From Methanomassiliicoccaceae archaeon UBA328 (GTDB taxonomy: Archaea; Thermoplasmatota; Thermoplasmata; Methanomassiliicoccales; Methanomethylophilaceae): a DNA stretch of 54,385 nucleotides. This document shows positions 7,581 to 15,526 of the stretch, piece by piece. The notes under the pieces are model-generated. The model worked only from the letters and a program-made list of their open reading frames with translations, ran no database searches and was not told the DNA's origin. Every line of letters begins with the position of its first letter. The first letter of the stretch is position 1. A program made the position numbers and the translations under genes. The stretch covers positions 3,384 to 57,768 of the forward strand of contig DAYM01000002.1 of the NCBI GenBank assembly GCA_002506905.1, given 5' to 3'.

Positions 7581-9410
7581 TCATTCCGATGAATGTTTCT
7601 GATTTCTCAGGCGCAGGAGGGCTTTCTTTGCACCGAAGTGTCCGACCGTAGCGGCTTTGTTGTACCACTTCTTTGCTTCCTGAAGATTCTTTTCGGTTCC
7701 GATGCCCTCTTCGTAATACCTTCCGATGATGAACATAGATTCCGGATCGCCGTTCTCTGCGGAGAACATGTACGAGTCGAAGGGACTTCCCTCTCCTTTG
7801 ACAATGACCTTCTTTCCGGTGTATCCTTCGACGATCTGTTTGGAAAGCGTGTGTCCTTTCTCTGCCGCTCTGGTATACCAGACAAGCGCCTTCTGTTCGT
7901 CGGCCTTTGTTCCGACGCCGTTGGCGTAACAGTATCCCACGTAGTACTGGCAGATCGCGTTGTCGTTCTCTGCGCCTTTCATGTACCACTCGAATGCCTT
8001 CTTGTCGTTCCTGTCGACCGCTCCGGTATCGCCTTCCATGTAGCAGTTGGCGACGAACAGCTGTGATTTGGCATAGTTCCTCTCGCCGAGGAGGCTGTGA
8101 AGTTCGAAGGCCTTTTTCATGTCCCTCTTGACCCCTCTTCCTCTGGCGTAGCATTCCGCGACTATGTAGATGGATTTGTTGAATCCGTCTTCTGCGGACC
8201 TTTTGCAATAGTTGAATCCTTTGGTCTCGTCCTTCTCCACGCCGGTGCCGGAAATGTACATGTTTCCGATCATGTGGCTTGCGAGAGAGTAACCGTGATC
8301 GGCAGACCTTTCGTAGTAATATGCGGCCTTTGCGGGATTCTTCTTGTATCCTGTGCCGTAATTGTAATTCTCGGCGGTCATGAACTCGCCGTACGGGTCT
8401 CCGAGGTCTGCTGCCTTCTTGTACCATTCGACAGCTTTCTTCTCATCCTTCTTGACCGTCTTGCCTTTGATGTAGAGCTGTGCAAGCATGATCATGGCAT
8501 CGGTGCAGCCTTTCTCGGCGGCATCGTTGGCGAGTTCGAGACCTTTTTCCTTATCCCTTTCGACGCCTACTCCGCCCATGTAACATCTTGAGAGCCCGTA
8601 TTCGGCATAGACGCAACCGTTGTTGTAGGAAACCGAATACCAGCTGTTCGCGAATATGGGGTCGGTATTTACTCCGACTCCGTCCATGTAACATCTGCCG
8701 ACATGATACTGGCCCATGCAGATCCCTTTGTCCGCCATTGCGCTGTATATGCCGAAAGCCTTTTCGGGGTCCTTGTTCACGCCGTTGCCGTATTCATAGC
8801 ATCTGCCGAGTTCGCATTTTGCTTTGACGGATCCTCTGTCGGCGGCCTCTTTGAGTATTGCCGCTCCCTCTGTCCTGTTCCTGTCGGTACCTGTTCCCCT
8901 GAGGGTGCAGAGTCCCTTCATGCAGAGGGCATCGACATTGCCCTGATCTGCCGAAAGACAGAACATGCGATAGGCCTCGGATGCGTTGAATTCAGTGCCT
9001 ATTCCGATGTTGTAGAACGCTCCCAGCATGTATTCTGAGCTGGGGCAGCCCTCATCGGCCTTTTTCTTGTAATATGCAAATATCTTCCTGTCCGTAGGCA
9101 CCGATGAATCTTCAAAGATCCTTTCGAGTGCCTCATGCGATTCGGTGTTTCCCTTGAGGGCAGCCTTGGAATACCAGACAATGGATTCGTGGGGGTCTTT
9201 CTTGACCGCGATACCATTTTCATAGCAGTTTCCAATGACGTATTCTGCCAAGGTGTGGCCGAGTGCGGCGGCCTTCATATACCAATCGAAAGCCTGCTTC
9301 TCGTCGACCTCTACATCGTTTGATCCCATAGCGTAGATCTGACCAAGTTCAAAGCACGAATTGATGTCCCCTGCTTTCGCTTTGTCAATGATGTCTTGTG
9401 GTACGGACAT
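7581..9410 (-). CDS. Sel1-like repeat (SLR) protein
   Basis: A 609-residue protein built almost wholly from about fifteen 36-residue Sel1-type repeats, each with the pattern A-x2-LG-x2-Y-x2-G-x-GV-x-D-x2-KA-x2-WY-x2-AA. Examples: AFDWYMKAAALGHTLAEY, KAVEWYKKAADLGDP, KAAYYYERSADHGYS. Sel1 repeats are TPR relatives that stack into a superhelical protein-binding scaffold. There is no signal peptide or membrane segment, so it is likely cytosolic. It is a single gene, with 135 nt to the upstream PEBP gene end. Its partner is unknown. In bacteria such proteins often act in signalling or host contact; that link is not shown here. Confidence 0.92.
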   Translation of the reverse strand: MSVPQDIIDKAKAGDINSCFELGQIYAMGSNDVEVDEKQAFDWYMKAAALGHTLAEYVIGNCYENGIAVKKDPHESIVWYSKAALKGNTESHEALERIFEDSSVPTDRKIFAYYKKKADEGCPSSEYMLGAFYNIGIGTEFNASEAYRMFCLSADQGNVDALCMKGLCTLRGTGTDRNRTEGAAILKEAADRGSVKAKCELGRCYEYGNGVNKDPEKAFGIYSAMADKGICMGQYHVGRCYMDGVGVNTDPIFANSWYSVSYNNGCVYAEYGLSRCYMGGVGVERDKEKGLELANDAAEKGCTDAMIMLAQLYIKGKTVKKDEKKAVEWYKKAADLGDPYGEFMTAENYNYGTGYKKNPAKAAYYYERSADHGYSLASHMIGNMYISGTGVEKDETKGFNYCKRSAEDGFNKSIYIVAECYARGRGVKRDMKKAFELHSLLGERNYAKSQLFVANCYMEGDTGAVDRNDKKAFEWYMKGAENDNAICQYYVGYCYANGVGTKADEQKALVWYTRAAEKGHTLSKQIVEGYTGKKVIVKGEGSPFDSYMFSAENGDPESMFIIGRYYEEGIGTEKNLQEAKKWYNKAATVGHFGAKKALLRLRNQKHSSE

Positions 9411-9545
9411 GAGATTTCCGTATTCAGCCTGTTATTATAATATCTTCTATGTAGAAAAAGAAAAGACAGTCCTGATACGGACTGAGATAGAGCGGGGATC
9501 TGCCGGAATCGGCAGAAAAGTTGGAGGTATTCTCCAATTATGCGA

Positions 9546-10049
9546 TCATTCCTTAGGCTTGTAAAGACCGGCGATCTTCGCATGTGCGAGGACATGGCCG
9601 TCCATTGCACGCTTCAGATCGTTCAGGTAGAAACCGTCCTTGAGTCCCGTCTCTCTGTCCAGGGCGAATACTTTCAGCGTATACAGGTGTTCCTTGTCCG
9701 GCGGTGCGGGACCCCCGTATCCGGATGCTTCCTGTACCGTGCTGTTGCCTGCACAGCTGTGGCAGCTGTTCACGCCCTGTGAGAAATCTTTGGCACTGAC
9801 GGATTCGTTCTCTTCGACCTTCGTTCTCTTCAGGTCTGCGATGAGCCAATGGACCCACGTGAATCCGCATACGCGGACCGCATCGTCGTCATCGAAGATC
9901 ACAGCAAAGGATCCGGTCCCCTCGGGGGCATCATGTATCTCGAAAGACATCGAGTATGTCGGCATTCCTTTTGCATCGAACTGCGTCCCTCTCGATCCGT
10001 ATCTGTCGAGTATCCTGCCGTTCTCTATCGCTGAGCTTGTCACATACAT
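9546..10049 (-). CDS. PEBP/YbhB-family protein
   Basis: A 167-residue member of the phosphatidylethanolamine-binding / Raf-kinase-inhibitor-like family. The ligand-pocket signatures are visible: FAVIFDDDDA (the DPD-like turn), GFTWVHWLIADL, and a GYGGPAPPDKEHLYTLKVFALD block equivalent to the family's GYxGPxPPxGxHrYxF. A GGAGG element 10 nt before the ATG at 10049 sets the start; the upstream open frame is spurious. It overlaps the PQ-loop-like gene by 10 nt and belongs to a three-gene unit with it and the DUF362 ferredoxin. Bacterial and archaeal members have no settled function. Confidence 0.9.
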   Translation of the reverse strand: MYVTSSAIENGRILDRYGSRGTQFDAKGMPTYSMSFEIHDAPEGTGSFAVIFDDDDAVRVCGFTWVHWLIADLKRTKVEENESVSAKDFSQGVNSCHSCAGNSTVQEASGYGGPAPPDKEHLYTLKVFALDRETGLKDGFYLNDLKRAMDGHVLAHAKIAGLYKPKE

Positions 10050-10339
10050 TTTGCTTTTTCCTCCATTATTTGATCCAATCTGTGGTTCCTGAACCACAGT
10101 GCGACGTCCGTAGACACCAGAATGATGTTTATTACGTAGAATACGACAACGTAGTTCACGCTGTCGATCGCGAACTTGTTCGCTATACCGAAGAGGTATC
10201 CGATTATCAGTATAAGCATGAATCCCAGGCTTTTACCTTTGGATGTTCTGGCCCTTATGGATTTCAATATGGATACCGGCCATGCGGCCGCGAAACACAG
10301 CAGCATGACGACTTCCAGGATTCCTGTTTCCAATATCAT
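10040..10339 (-). CDS. Small three-helix membrane protein, PQ-loop/SemiSWEET-like
   Basis: A 99-residue protein with three hydrophobic helices (about 8-26, 38-54 and 60-83). The segment AAAWPVSILKSIRARTSKGKSL resembles the PQ-loop core (Pro in helix 1, then R-x-K-S before helix 2), as in SemiSWEET half-transporters, which work as dimers of three-helix units. The second half of the motif is less typical, so the assignment is tentative. Its ATG overlaps the DUF362 stop (ATGA) and its end overlaps the PEBP start, indicating a single transcript. Confidence 0.7.
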   Translation of the reverse strand: MILETGILEVVMLLCFAAAWPVSILKSIRARTSKGKSLGFMLILIIGYLFGIANKFAIDSVNYVVVFYVINIILVSTDVALWFRNHRLDQIMEEKAKCM

Positions 10340-11448
10340 TTGATCTTCACCATCTCGTAGCTGCCGTCGCCCATTCCGAGCTCTTTCGAATGTTCGAAGT
10401 GGGACTGCCAGTGGGTGTTCGGATTTGTTACCGCGAATATATCATCGGGTTTCACATGATCGCAGGCAATATCCAATCTGCTTCCCTGGATCATAGGCTG
10501 TTCCTGGGAGAGTTCCGTACATGCCCTGTCGATGGCTACGGGATCGAACGAAGCGAAGAATCCGAGGTTGGGGATGATCGGCATATCGTTCTCCGCATGA
10601 CAGTCGCAGTAGGGAGATACGTCGGTAACGATCGATATATGGAAATTGGGCTTTCCCGCGATGACCGCTTTGGAATACTCCACGATCTTCTTGTTGATGA
10701 TATCCATTTTCTCATCGAACTGGGCCCCTATCGCATCGAAAGGACACATTCCTATGCATCTTCCGCATCCGGCACATTTGTCCTGGTCGATGAATGCCTT
10801 TTTGTCGCTGACCGAGATCGCATCCTGTGCACAGACGCTCATGCATCTCTTGCATCCTTTGCATTTATCGGTATTCACCTTGGGTTTGCCGGAGGTGTGG
10901 AGTTCCATCTTTCCCCTGCGCGAGGCGCATCCCATTCCCAGATTCTTCAGGGCGCCGCCGATCCCGGTGAGTTCGTGGCATTTGAAATGGTTGAGTGTTA
11001 TGATCATATCCGCGTCTGCTACTGCACGGCCTATCTTCGCAGTTTGGGTGTATACGCCGCCTTCGACGGGGAGTTCTACATCGTCCGTTCCTTTCAGTCC
11101 GTCTCCGATGATGGTTTGACATCCGGTCGTGACGGAGTTGAATCCGTTGAGCTCCGCGTTTTGAAGGTGTTCGACGGCATTCTTCCTCATACCTACGTAC
11201 AGGGTGTTGCAGTCGACCATGAAAGGTATTCCGCCCTTAGATCTCACGATGTCGGATATGACCTTCACATAATTGGGTCTGAGGAAGGCCAGATTGCCGT
11301 ATTCTCCGAAATGGATCTTGATGGCAACGAATTTTTTCTTCATATCGATATCTTCGATGCCTGCGGCCCTTATGAGTCTGTCCAACTTCTTCAGAAGACT
11401 GTCCTGCGGCTTTGCCTGCATATCCGTAAAATACACCTTAGATGTCAT
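10336..11448 (-). CDS. DUF362 protein with two [4Fe-4S] ferredoxin motifs
   Basis: A 370-residue protein. The DUF362 fold occupies the N- and C-terminal parts (KIHFGEYGNLAFLRP near 45-60; LGFFASFDPVAIDRACTEL near 300-320). Inserted at about 190-245 is a bacterial-type 2[4Fe-4S] module: CKGCKRCMSVC and CAGCGRCIGMCPFDAIG. An LNHFKCHELTGIGGALKNLGMGCASR-like segment, the most conserved part of DUF362, precedes it. These proteins are common in anaerobes and presumed to be electron-transfer or metal-cluster proteins; no reaction is established. A minus-strand TATA (11479-11486) lies about 34 nt upstream of the ATG. First gene of a three-gene operon. Confidence 0.92.
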   Translation of the reverse strand: MTSKVYFTDMQAKPQDSLLKKLDRLIRAAGIEDIDMKKKFVAIKIHFGEYGNLAFLRPNYVKVISDIVRSKGGIPFMVDCNTLYVGMRKNAVEHLQNAELNGFNSVTTGCQTIIGDGLKGTDDVELPVEGGVYTQTAKIGRAVADADMIITLNHFKCHELTGIGGALKNLGMGCASRRGKMELHTSGKPKVNTDKCKGCKRCMSVCAQDAISVSDKKAFIDQDKCAGCGRCIGMCPFDAIGAQFDEKMDIINKKIVEYSKAVIAGKPNFHISIVTDVSPYCDCHAENDMPIIPNLGFFASFDPVAIDRACTELSQEQPMIQGSRLDIACDHVKPDDIFAVTNPNTHWQSHFEHSKELGMGDGSYEMVKIK

Positions 11449-11672
11449 TTCAATTGATTTCTGCGATGTTTTTTTCAGTATAAAATTAGTATCTCGAAAC
11501 GCATTTTCTGGAGTGTCCGCCGTACATCAACCTATATAAATTATCTCATTTCGGACATTTGCAGACCGCATGTATTTTAAATGAGACAAACGCATCCTTT
11601 ATAAAGGGAATGATTGAAATACTGGAATTAATTCGACCGCTCTGCAAGATAATTCTTGCGAGGTGGAATTCA

Positions 11673-12098
11673 ATGTACACAATGAGTCCCTTTGCAGGTC
11701 CCCTCATGTCCGATGAGGAAGCAATGAAGAAATATGTAGACGAGAAACACTGGGGTCTCACCGTCAGTATTGATCTCGGAGAGTGCGATCACGATAAGAT
11801 CTCCTCCAAAGAGCACATTACTCAGTTCGCGATCGACATCTGTAAATACATCGACATGAAGAGATACGGTGAGCCCATGGTCGTCTTCTTCGGAGACGAG
11901 CCCAAGGTCCAGGGATATTCACTTGTCCAGCTTATCGAGACATCTCAGATCTCGGGACACTTCGCAGAAGATACCGACAGGGCATTCATCGATGTGTTCA
12001 GCTGCAAACAGTTCCCCCCTGAGAAGACCGCCGAGTACGTACAGAAATACTTCGGTGCGAAGAAGATGCAGTACGCCATCTGCTTCAGGGATATCTGA
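11673..12098 (+). CDS. S-adenosylmethionine decarboxylase-like protein
   Basis: A 141-residue protein related to the prokaryotic AdoMet decarboxylase (SpeD) family, whose members self-cleave to make a pyruvoyl cofactor. WGLTVSIDL opens the fold. The core ETSQISGHFAED followed by AFIDVFSCKQF corresponds to the family's ES-H-x-IHTWPE ... IDvFTCG. The Ser in TSQIS is the likely processing serine and the Cys in FSCK the likely catalytic acid; the histidine of the family's SH pair is replaced by Gln. A GAGGTGG element 6 nt upstream supports the ATG at 11673, not the longer frame from 11559. A TATA box lies at about 11533-11542, leaving a leader of about 110 nt. A homologue with a changed decarboxylase substrate is possible. 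Confidence 0.72.
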   Translation: MYTMSPFAGPLMSDEEAMKKYVDEKHWGLTVSIDLGECDHDKISSKEHITQFAIDICKYIDMKRYGEPMVVFFGDEPKVQGYSLVQLIETSQISGHFAEDTDRAFIDVFSCKQFPPEKTAEYVQKYFGAKKMQYAICFRDI

Positions 12099-12110
12099 AT
12101 AAATCATTTC

Positions 12111-12136
12111 GGTCCGGACCCCTGCGTCCGGACCGC
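12111..12136. terminator. Perfect 10-bp hairpin after the AdoMetDC-like gene
   Basis: CGGTCCGGAC and GTCCGGACCG pair around CCCTGC, starting 12 nt after the stop codon. A weak T-containing tail (CCTTCAACTTCT) follows. Most likely the 3' end signal of the upstream gene. Confidence 0.55.
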
Positions 12137-12186
12137 CTTCAACTTCTATCATTCGTTATTTCTATCTGTTCGCATATTGCGTGTCT

Positions 12187-12738
12187 ATGAGGACACTGAT
12201 TCTGAACGGATCCCCCAGGAAAGAGGGCAATACTTCCGCGCTTGTCGATAAGATCGTTGAAAAACTCAGGGCCGGAGGCATCGAGCCCACGGTAGTTTCC
12301 CTGTATGATAAGGATATCAAAGGCTGCTGCAACTGCGGAGCATGTCAGAAGGCAGTGCTGAAGGACCATTGCACCATGAAGGATGATATGGCCCGCGTAT
12401 ACGAGGAGTTCCTGTATGCTGAGACCGTTATCCTGGCCAGTCCGATCTATATGTGGCAGATGACGCCCTGCGCACTGGCTGTACTGAACCGCCTCCATGC
12501 GTTATGTCAGGCAGGGGACTTCTCCTACAATGCCATGAAAGGCAAGAGAATGGCCTTCGTTTCCACTATGGGCGACGGAGTGGAATGCGCCGACAGCGCC
12601 GTGACCGGGGTCATGGACATGTGCGACTACTTCAAGATGGACTATCGCGGGACTGTGAGGATACCCTGTGCCAAGAGGGACGATATCCTGTCCGGTAAGT
12701 ACGACGAAACGATCGATTCCTTTGTCTCGAAGCTCTGA
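12187..12738 (+). CDS. Flavodoxin-like NADPH-dependent FMN reductase / iron-sulfur flavoprotein
   Basis: A 183-residue flavodoxin-fold protein. LILNGSPRKEGNT is the FMN phosphate loop, and SPIYMWQMT matches the second flavin loop of the family. Between them is a compact cysteine motif GCCNCGACQ...C (C-x2-C-x2-C-x8-C), as in methanogen iron-sulfur flavoproteins (Isf), suggesting a 4Fe-4S centre beside the flavin. The ATG is at 12187; an in-frame GTG two codons earlier is less likely. A paralogue with the same architecture is at 19225. It ends exactly where the convergent PaaK gene ends. Probably a redox carrier or O2/peroxide-reducing flavoprotein; the substrate is unknown. Confidence 0.85.
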   Translation: MRTLILNGSPRKEGNTSALVDKIVEKLRAGGIEPTVVSLYDKDIKGCCNCGACQKAVLKDHCTMKDDMARVYEEFLYAETVILASPIYMWQMTPCALAVLNRLHALCQAGDFSYNAMKGKRMAFVSTMGDGVECADSAVTGVMDMCDYFKMDYRGTVRIPCAKRDDILSGKYDETIDSFVSKL

Positions 12739-14040
12739 TCAGTCGTAGTTTCTCTTATCGGTAACGTGATTCGCCTTGCCTTCGAATCTCTTGAGGGTGC
12801 CCGGCAGCATGAGTTTGACCGTGGTCTTCAGGTTGAGGATGTCCTTCAGCCTGGCCTCGGTGATCTTCGTCATCTTGGCGAGCTCGGTCATGTTATCGGT
12901 AAGGGATCTTTCTTCGAGCTCTATCTCGACGACCATATCGTCCATGTAGTTCTCGTTTGTGAGTATGATGTGATAGAACGGACTGAGGAAATCGAATTCT
13001 CCGATGACCGCCTCTATCTGCGAGGGGAACACGTTGATACCTCTGACGACCAGCATGTCGTCGGACCTTCCCGTTATCCTTCCGAGCCTCGGGTGTGTCC
13101 TGCCGCATTCGCACTTCTCCCAGGTGAGGGAAGTGACATCTCCTATCTTGTATCTGATAAGGGGGAATGCCTCTTTCTGAAGCATTGTGATGACAAGGTC
13201 TCCCTCTTCGCCGTCGGCGCAGGGTTCTCCGTCCTTGTCGAGGATCTCCATATAGCAGTAATCCGCCCAGACATGGGATCCGCATTGTTTGTCGCATTCC
13301 AGGAAACTGGGGCCGTAGATCTCGCTGGCCCCGTAGCAGTTGTGTACTTTGATACCTGTGCGGTCCTGCAGTTTTCTCCTCATGCTCTCCGACCATGGCT
13401 CTCCGCCGGCAATAGCCAGTCTGACCTTCGTATCCTTACGGAGATCGACCCCCTGGCTCTCACAGACGTCGGCGATATGGAACATGTATGACGGGGTACC
13501 TGCGATAACGGTCACAGGCAGGTCCTGCATCATCTGGATCTGCCTTTTGGTATTTCCGGTACCGATCGGCAATACGGTGGCTCCGATACGTTCGGCCCCG
13601 TAATGGACACCAAGACCTCCGGTGAAAAGTCCGTATCCGTGGAAGTTCTGAAGCATATCCTTTCTGGACATTCCGAAAGCGACCATTCCCCTTGCGAGAC
13701 ACTCGCTCCAATCGTCGAGGTCCTTCTGAGTGTAGGAGACGACGGTAGGGCGTCCGGTCGTTCCGGACGATACGTGCACCCTCACGAGGTCTTCGTAGGG
13801 TTTGACGAACAGTTTGTCGGGATAATTGTCCCTGAGATCGGTCTTTTTCATCATAGGGACCTTTCTGAACGCTTCGAAGCTGTCAATGTCTTCGGGTGTC
13901 AGTCCCGCCTCCTTCATTTTGTCATGGAAGAATTTGGAGGAGTCGTACATTGTACGGACCTCTTTCTTGAGGAGGGAAAGCTGAAGCTTCTGAAGCTCCT
14001 CGCGGGGCATGGTCTCGATCTCTTTGTTCCTGAACGCCAT
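12739..14040 (-). CDS. Phenylacetate-CoA ligase (PaaK family), copy 1
   Basis: A 433-residue AMP-forming aryl-acid CoA ligase. The ATP/AMP loop is VSSGTTGRPTVVSYT (about 90-105), NCYGASEIYGP is the adenylate-binding segment, and GRITGRSDDMLVVRGINVFPSQIE is the hinge to the small C-terminal domain. A zinc-ribbon-like CECGRTHPR lies before the hinge. It is about 60% similar by eye to copy 2 at 15527. Known role of the family: activation of phenylacetate or indoleacetate with CoA, using ATP. It precedes a 98-nt gap from the SelB-like gene, so it may have its own promoter (TATA near 14097-14107). Together with IorAB at 41 kb it would allow salvage of aryl acids to aromatic amino acids, or the reverse. 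Confidence 0.93.
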   Translation of the reverse strand: MAFRNKEIETMPREELQKLQLSLLKKEVRTMYDSSKFFHDKMKEAGLTPEDIDSFEAFRKVPMMKKTDLRDNYPDKLFVKPYEDLVRVHVSSGTTGRPTVVSYTQKDLDDWSECLARGMVAFGMSRKDMLQNFHGYGLFTGGLGVHYGAERIGATVLPIGTGNTKRQIQMMQDLPVTVIAGTPSYMFHIADVCESQGVDLRKDTKVRLAIAGGEPWSESMRRKLQDRTGIKVHNCYGASEIYGPSFLECDKQCGSHVWADYCYMEILDKDGEPCADGEEGDLVITMLQKEAFPLIRYKIGDVTSLTWEKCECGRTHPRLGRITGRSDDMLVVRGINVFPSQIEAVIGEFDFLSPFYHIILTNENYMDDMVVEIELEERSLTDNMTELAKMTKITEARLKDILNLKTTVKLMLPGTLKRFEGKANHVTDKRNYD

Positions 14041-14138
14041 TGTGTATCACCGGTCGTGCTAATCTATGACACGATAGCGTGACTAACTGTGACATGGCTT
14101 AAATATATTACTCAAAGAAAAGGGATGCTGAAAGAGGT

Positions 14139-15101
14139 TTACGGGAGGATGACGGACCCTGCAACTCTGAGCTTGCCGCCTTCGAGATACATGATCACGC
14201 ACTTGTCCCCGGGTTTGTGGATGATGTCCGACTCGATGTCGAATGTGACGGTCGCGGACCTGAAGTCCGAACCGTTGTCCACTGCGGTGATTCTGCTGGG
14301 GACCATCTGCATCCAGTGACCGAGATGGACGACCATTCCTTCCTTGAGGGGAGATGCCCAGTATTTCACCAGCGAGACCTTTCCGGTCAGGCTGCGGGTC
14401 ATCTTCACTGACGGGTCTGTGGTGGCGACGAATCCTCTGTCGAGTTCTTCGGAGTCAACGCCTCTGAGGGCGAGTCCGACGTGGTCTCCCTTGACTCCGT
14501 CGTCGGCATCGATATCATGCTTCTGGATGGATTTGAGGACGACCTCTTTCTTGAGAGGATAGATCATCATCTTGTCGTGTTTTTTGAAGTGTCCGTCGAT
14601 GACGGAACCGAGCACGACCGTGCCCACTCCCTTGACGTTGAAATGACTGTCGATAGGACATGATCCGCAAGATCCCTCGCCGGCCTGCCTTCCTTCGGCG
14701 CATGCCATTGCTATGAGGTCTTCGCGTATCTTCACGGCGTCCTCTTCGATGTATTTGTATCCCTCCATGCATGTTCCGCTGAGAAGGGGAGCAAGCTGTT
14801 CCGGCTGGATGTAGTTCCTGAGGATGATCCACCCGTCTTTGATACCGAATTCGTCGACCATCACGATGGTCTCTCCGAGTTGGGCATCGATCTTGTCGAC
14901 GACCATGATGACGAATTCCGACATTCCGACGGAATAGAACAGGGACGACAGTTTCTCCGGATATTTCGAAGGCTCGATGAGTGTGACCGAGTCGCTGCCT
15001 TTCTTCAGTTCGAAGAAGGTCATGTCGGTAACGGTGCCTTTCTTTCCGATCTGCCCGGCAAAGTCTTTGGCACCGACAACGGCAACATTGAGGTTTCCCA
15101 T
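14139..15101 (-). CDS. SelB/EF1A-like protein with degenerate GTPase domain
   Basis: A 320-residue relative of translational GTPases. Residues 5-90 follow the G-domain layout (VAVVGAKDFAGQIGKKGTVTDMTFF...VIMVVD), but the P-loop GxxxxGK[ST] and NKxD motifs are not intact, so GTP hydrolysis is doubtful. Residues about 170-320 are two EF-Tu-like beta barrels (domain 2: VKGVGTVVLGSVIDGHFKKHDKMMIYP...; domain 3 ends CVIMYLEGGKLRVAGS). A GEGSCGSCP motif sits in the linker. This fits the archaeal SelB-like (aSelBL) family described as lacking GTPase motifs. Its ATG overlaps the ACT-gene stop by 1 nt, so it is in the PaaK2-ACT operon. Role unknown. Confidence 0.75.
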   Translation of the reverse strand: MGNLNVAVVGAKDFAGQIGKKGTVTDMTFFELKKGSDSVTLIEPSKYPEKLSSLFYSVGMSEFVIMVVDKIDAQLGETIVMVDEFGIKDGWIILRNYIQPEQLAPLLSGTCMEGYKYIEEDAVKIREDLIAMACAEGRQAGEGSCGSCPIDSHFNVKGVGTVVLGSVIDGHFKKHDKMMIYPLKKEVVLKSIQKHDIDADDGVKGDHVGLALRGVDSEELDRGFVATTDPSVKMTRSLTGKVSLVKYWASPLKEGMVVHLGHWMQMVPSRITAVDNGSDFRSATVTFDIESDIIHKPGDKCVIMYLEGGKLRVAGSVILP

Positions 15102-15526
15102 CAGATCTCCGACCCTTTGATGAGCTTGATGCCTGCCGCTTTGAGTGCGGTTACGGCCTTCTGGGGGTCATCGACCCTGATGAAGAGGCCTTCGCCGCCT
15201 TTTGCGGAGTAGGCGTATCCGTACTCGATGTTGATGTTGGCCTTTCCGAGGACATCTGCCGCTTCGAAGAGCGAGCCGGGGGCGTTCCCGATGGCTACGC
15301 CGATGATCTCGGTCTTCCTTACGATGGCGCCTTTGGCCCTGATCTTCTCGTATGATTCCTCGGGATCGTCGACGATGGCCCTGAGAATACCGAATTCGGT
15401 CGATTCGGCAAGGTTGCAGGCCTTCATGTTTATTTTGCAGTCTTTGAAGATGCCGGCCACCGCTGCAAGGCGGCCCGGTTCGTTGTTAACGAATATGGAA
15501 AGTTGTGTGATTATCTCATCTGTCAT
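15101..15526 (-). CDS. Double ACT-domain protein
   Basis: A 141-residue protein made of two ACT domains (about 6-70 and 74-138), each starting with the typical hydrophobic strand and NEPGRLAAVAGIFKDCKINMKAC or NAPGSLFEAADVLGKANINIEYG. ACT domains bind small ligands, often amino acids. Stand-alone double-ACT proteins regularly sit next to PaaK ligases in archaea and anaerobes, and are thought to sense aromatic amino acids or related acids. It lies between the PaaK2 gene (stop touches its start) and the SelB-like gene (1-nt overlap). Confidence 0.92.
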   Translation of the reverse strand: MTDEIITQLSIFVNNEPGRLAAVAGIFKDCKINMKACNLAESTEFGILRAIVDDPEESYEKIRAKGAIVRKTEIIGVAIGNAPGSLFEAADVLGKANINIEYGYAYSAKGGEGLFIRVDDPQKAVTALKAAGIKLIKGSEI

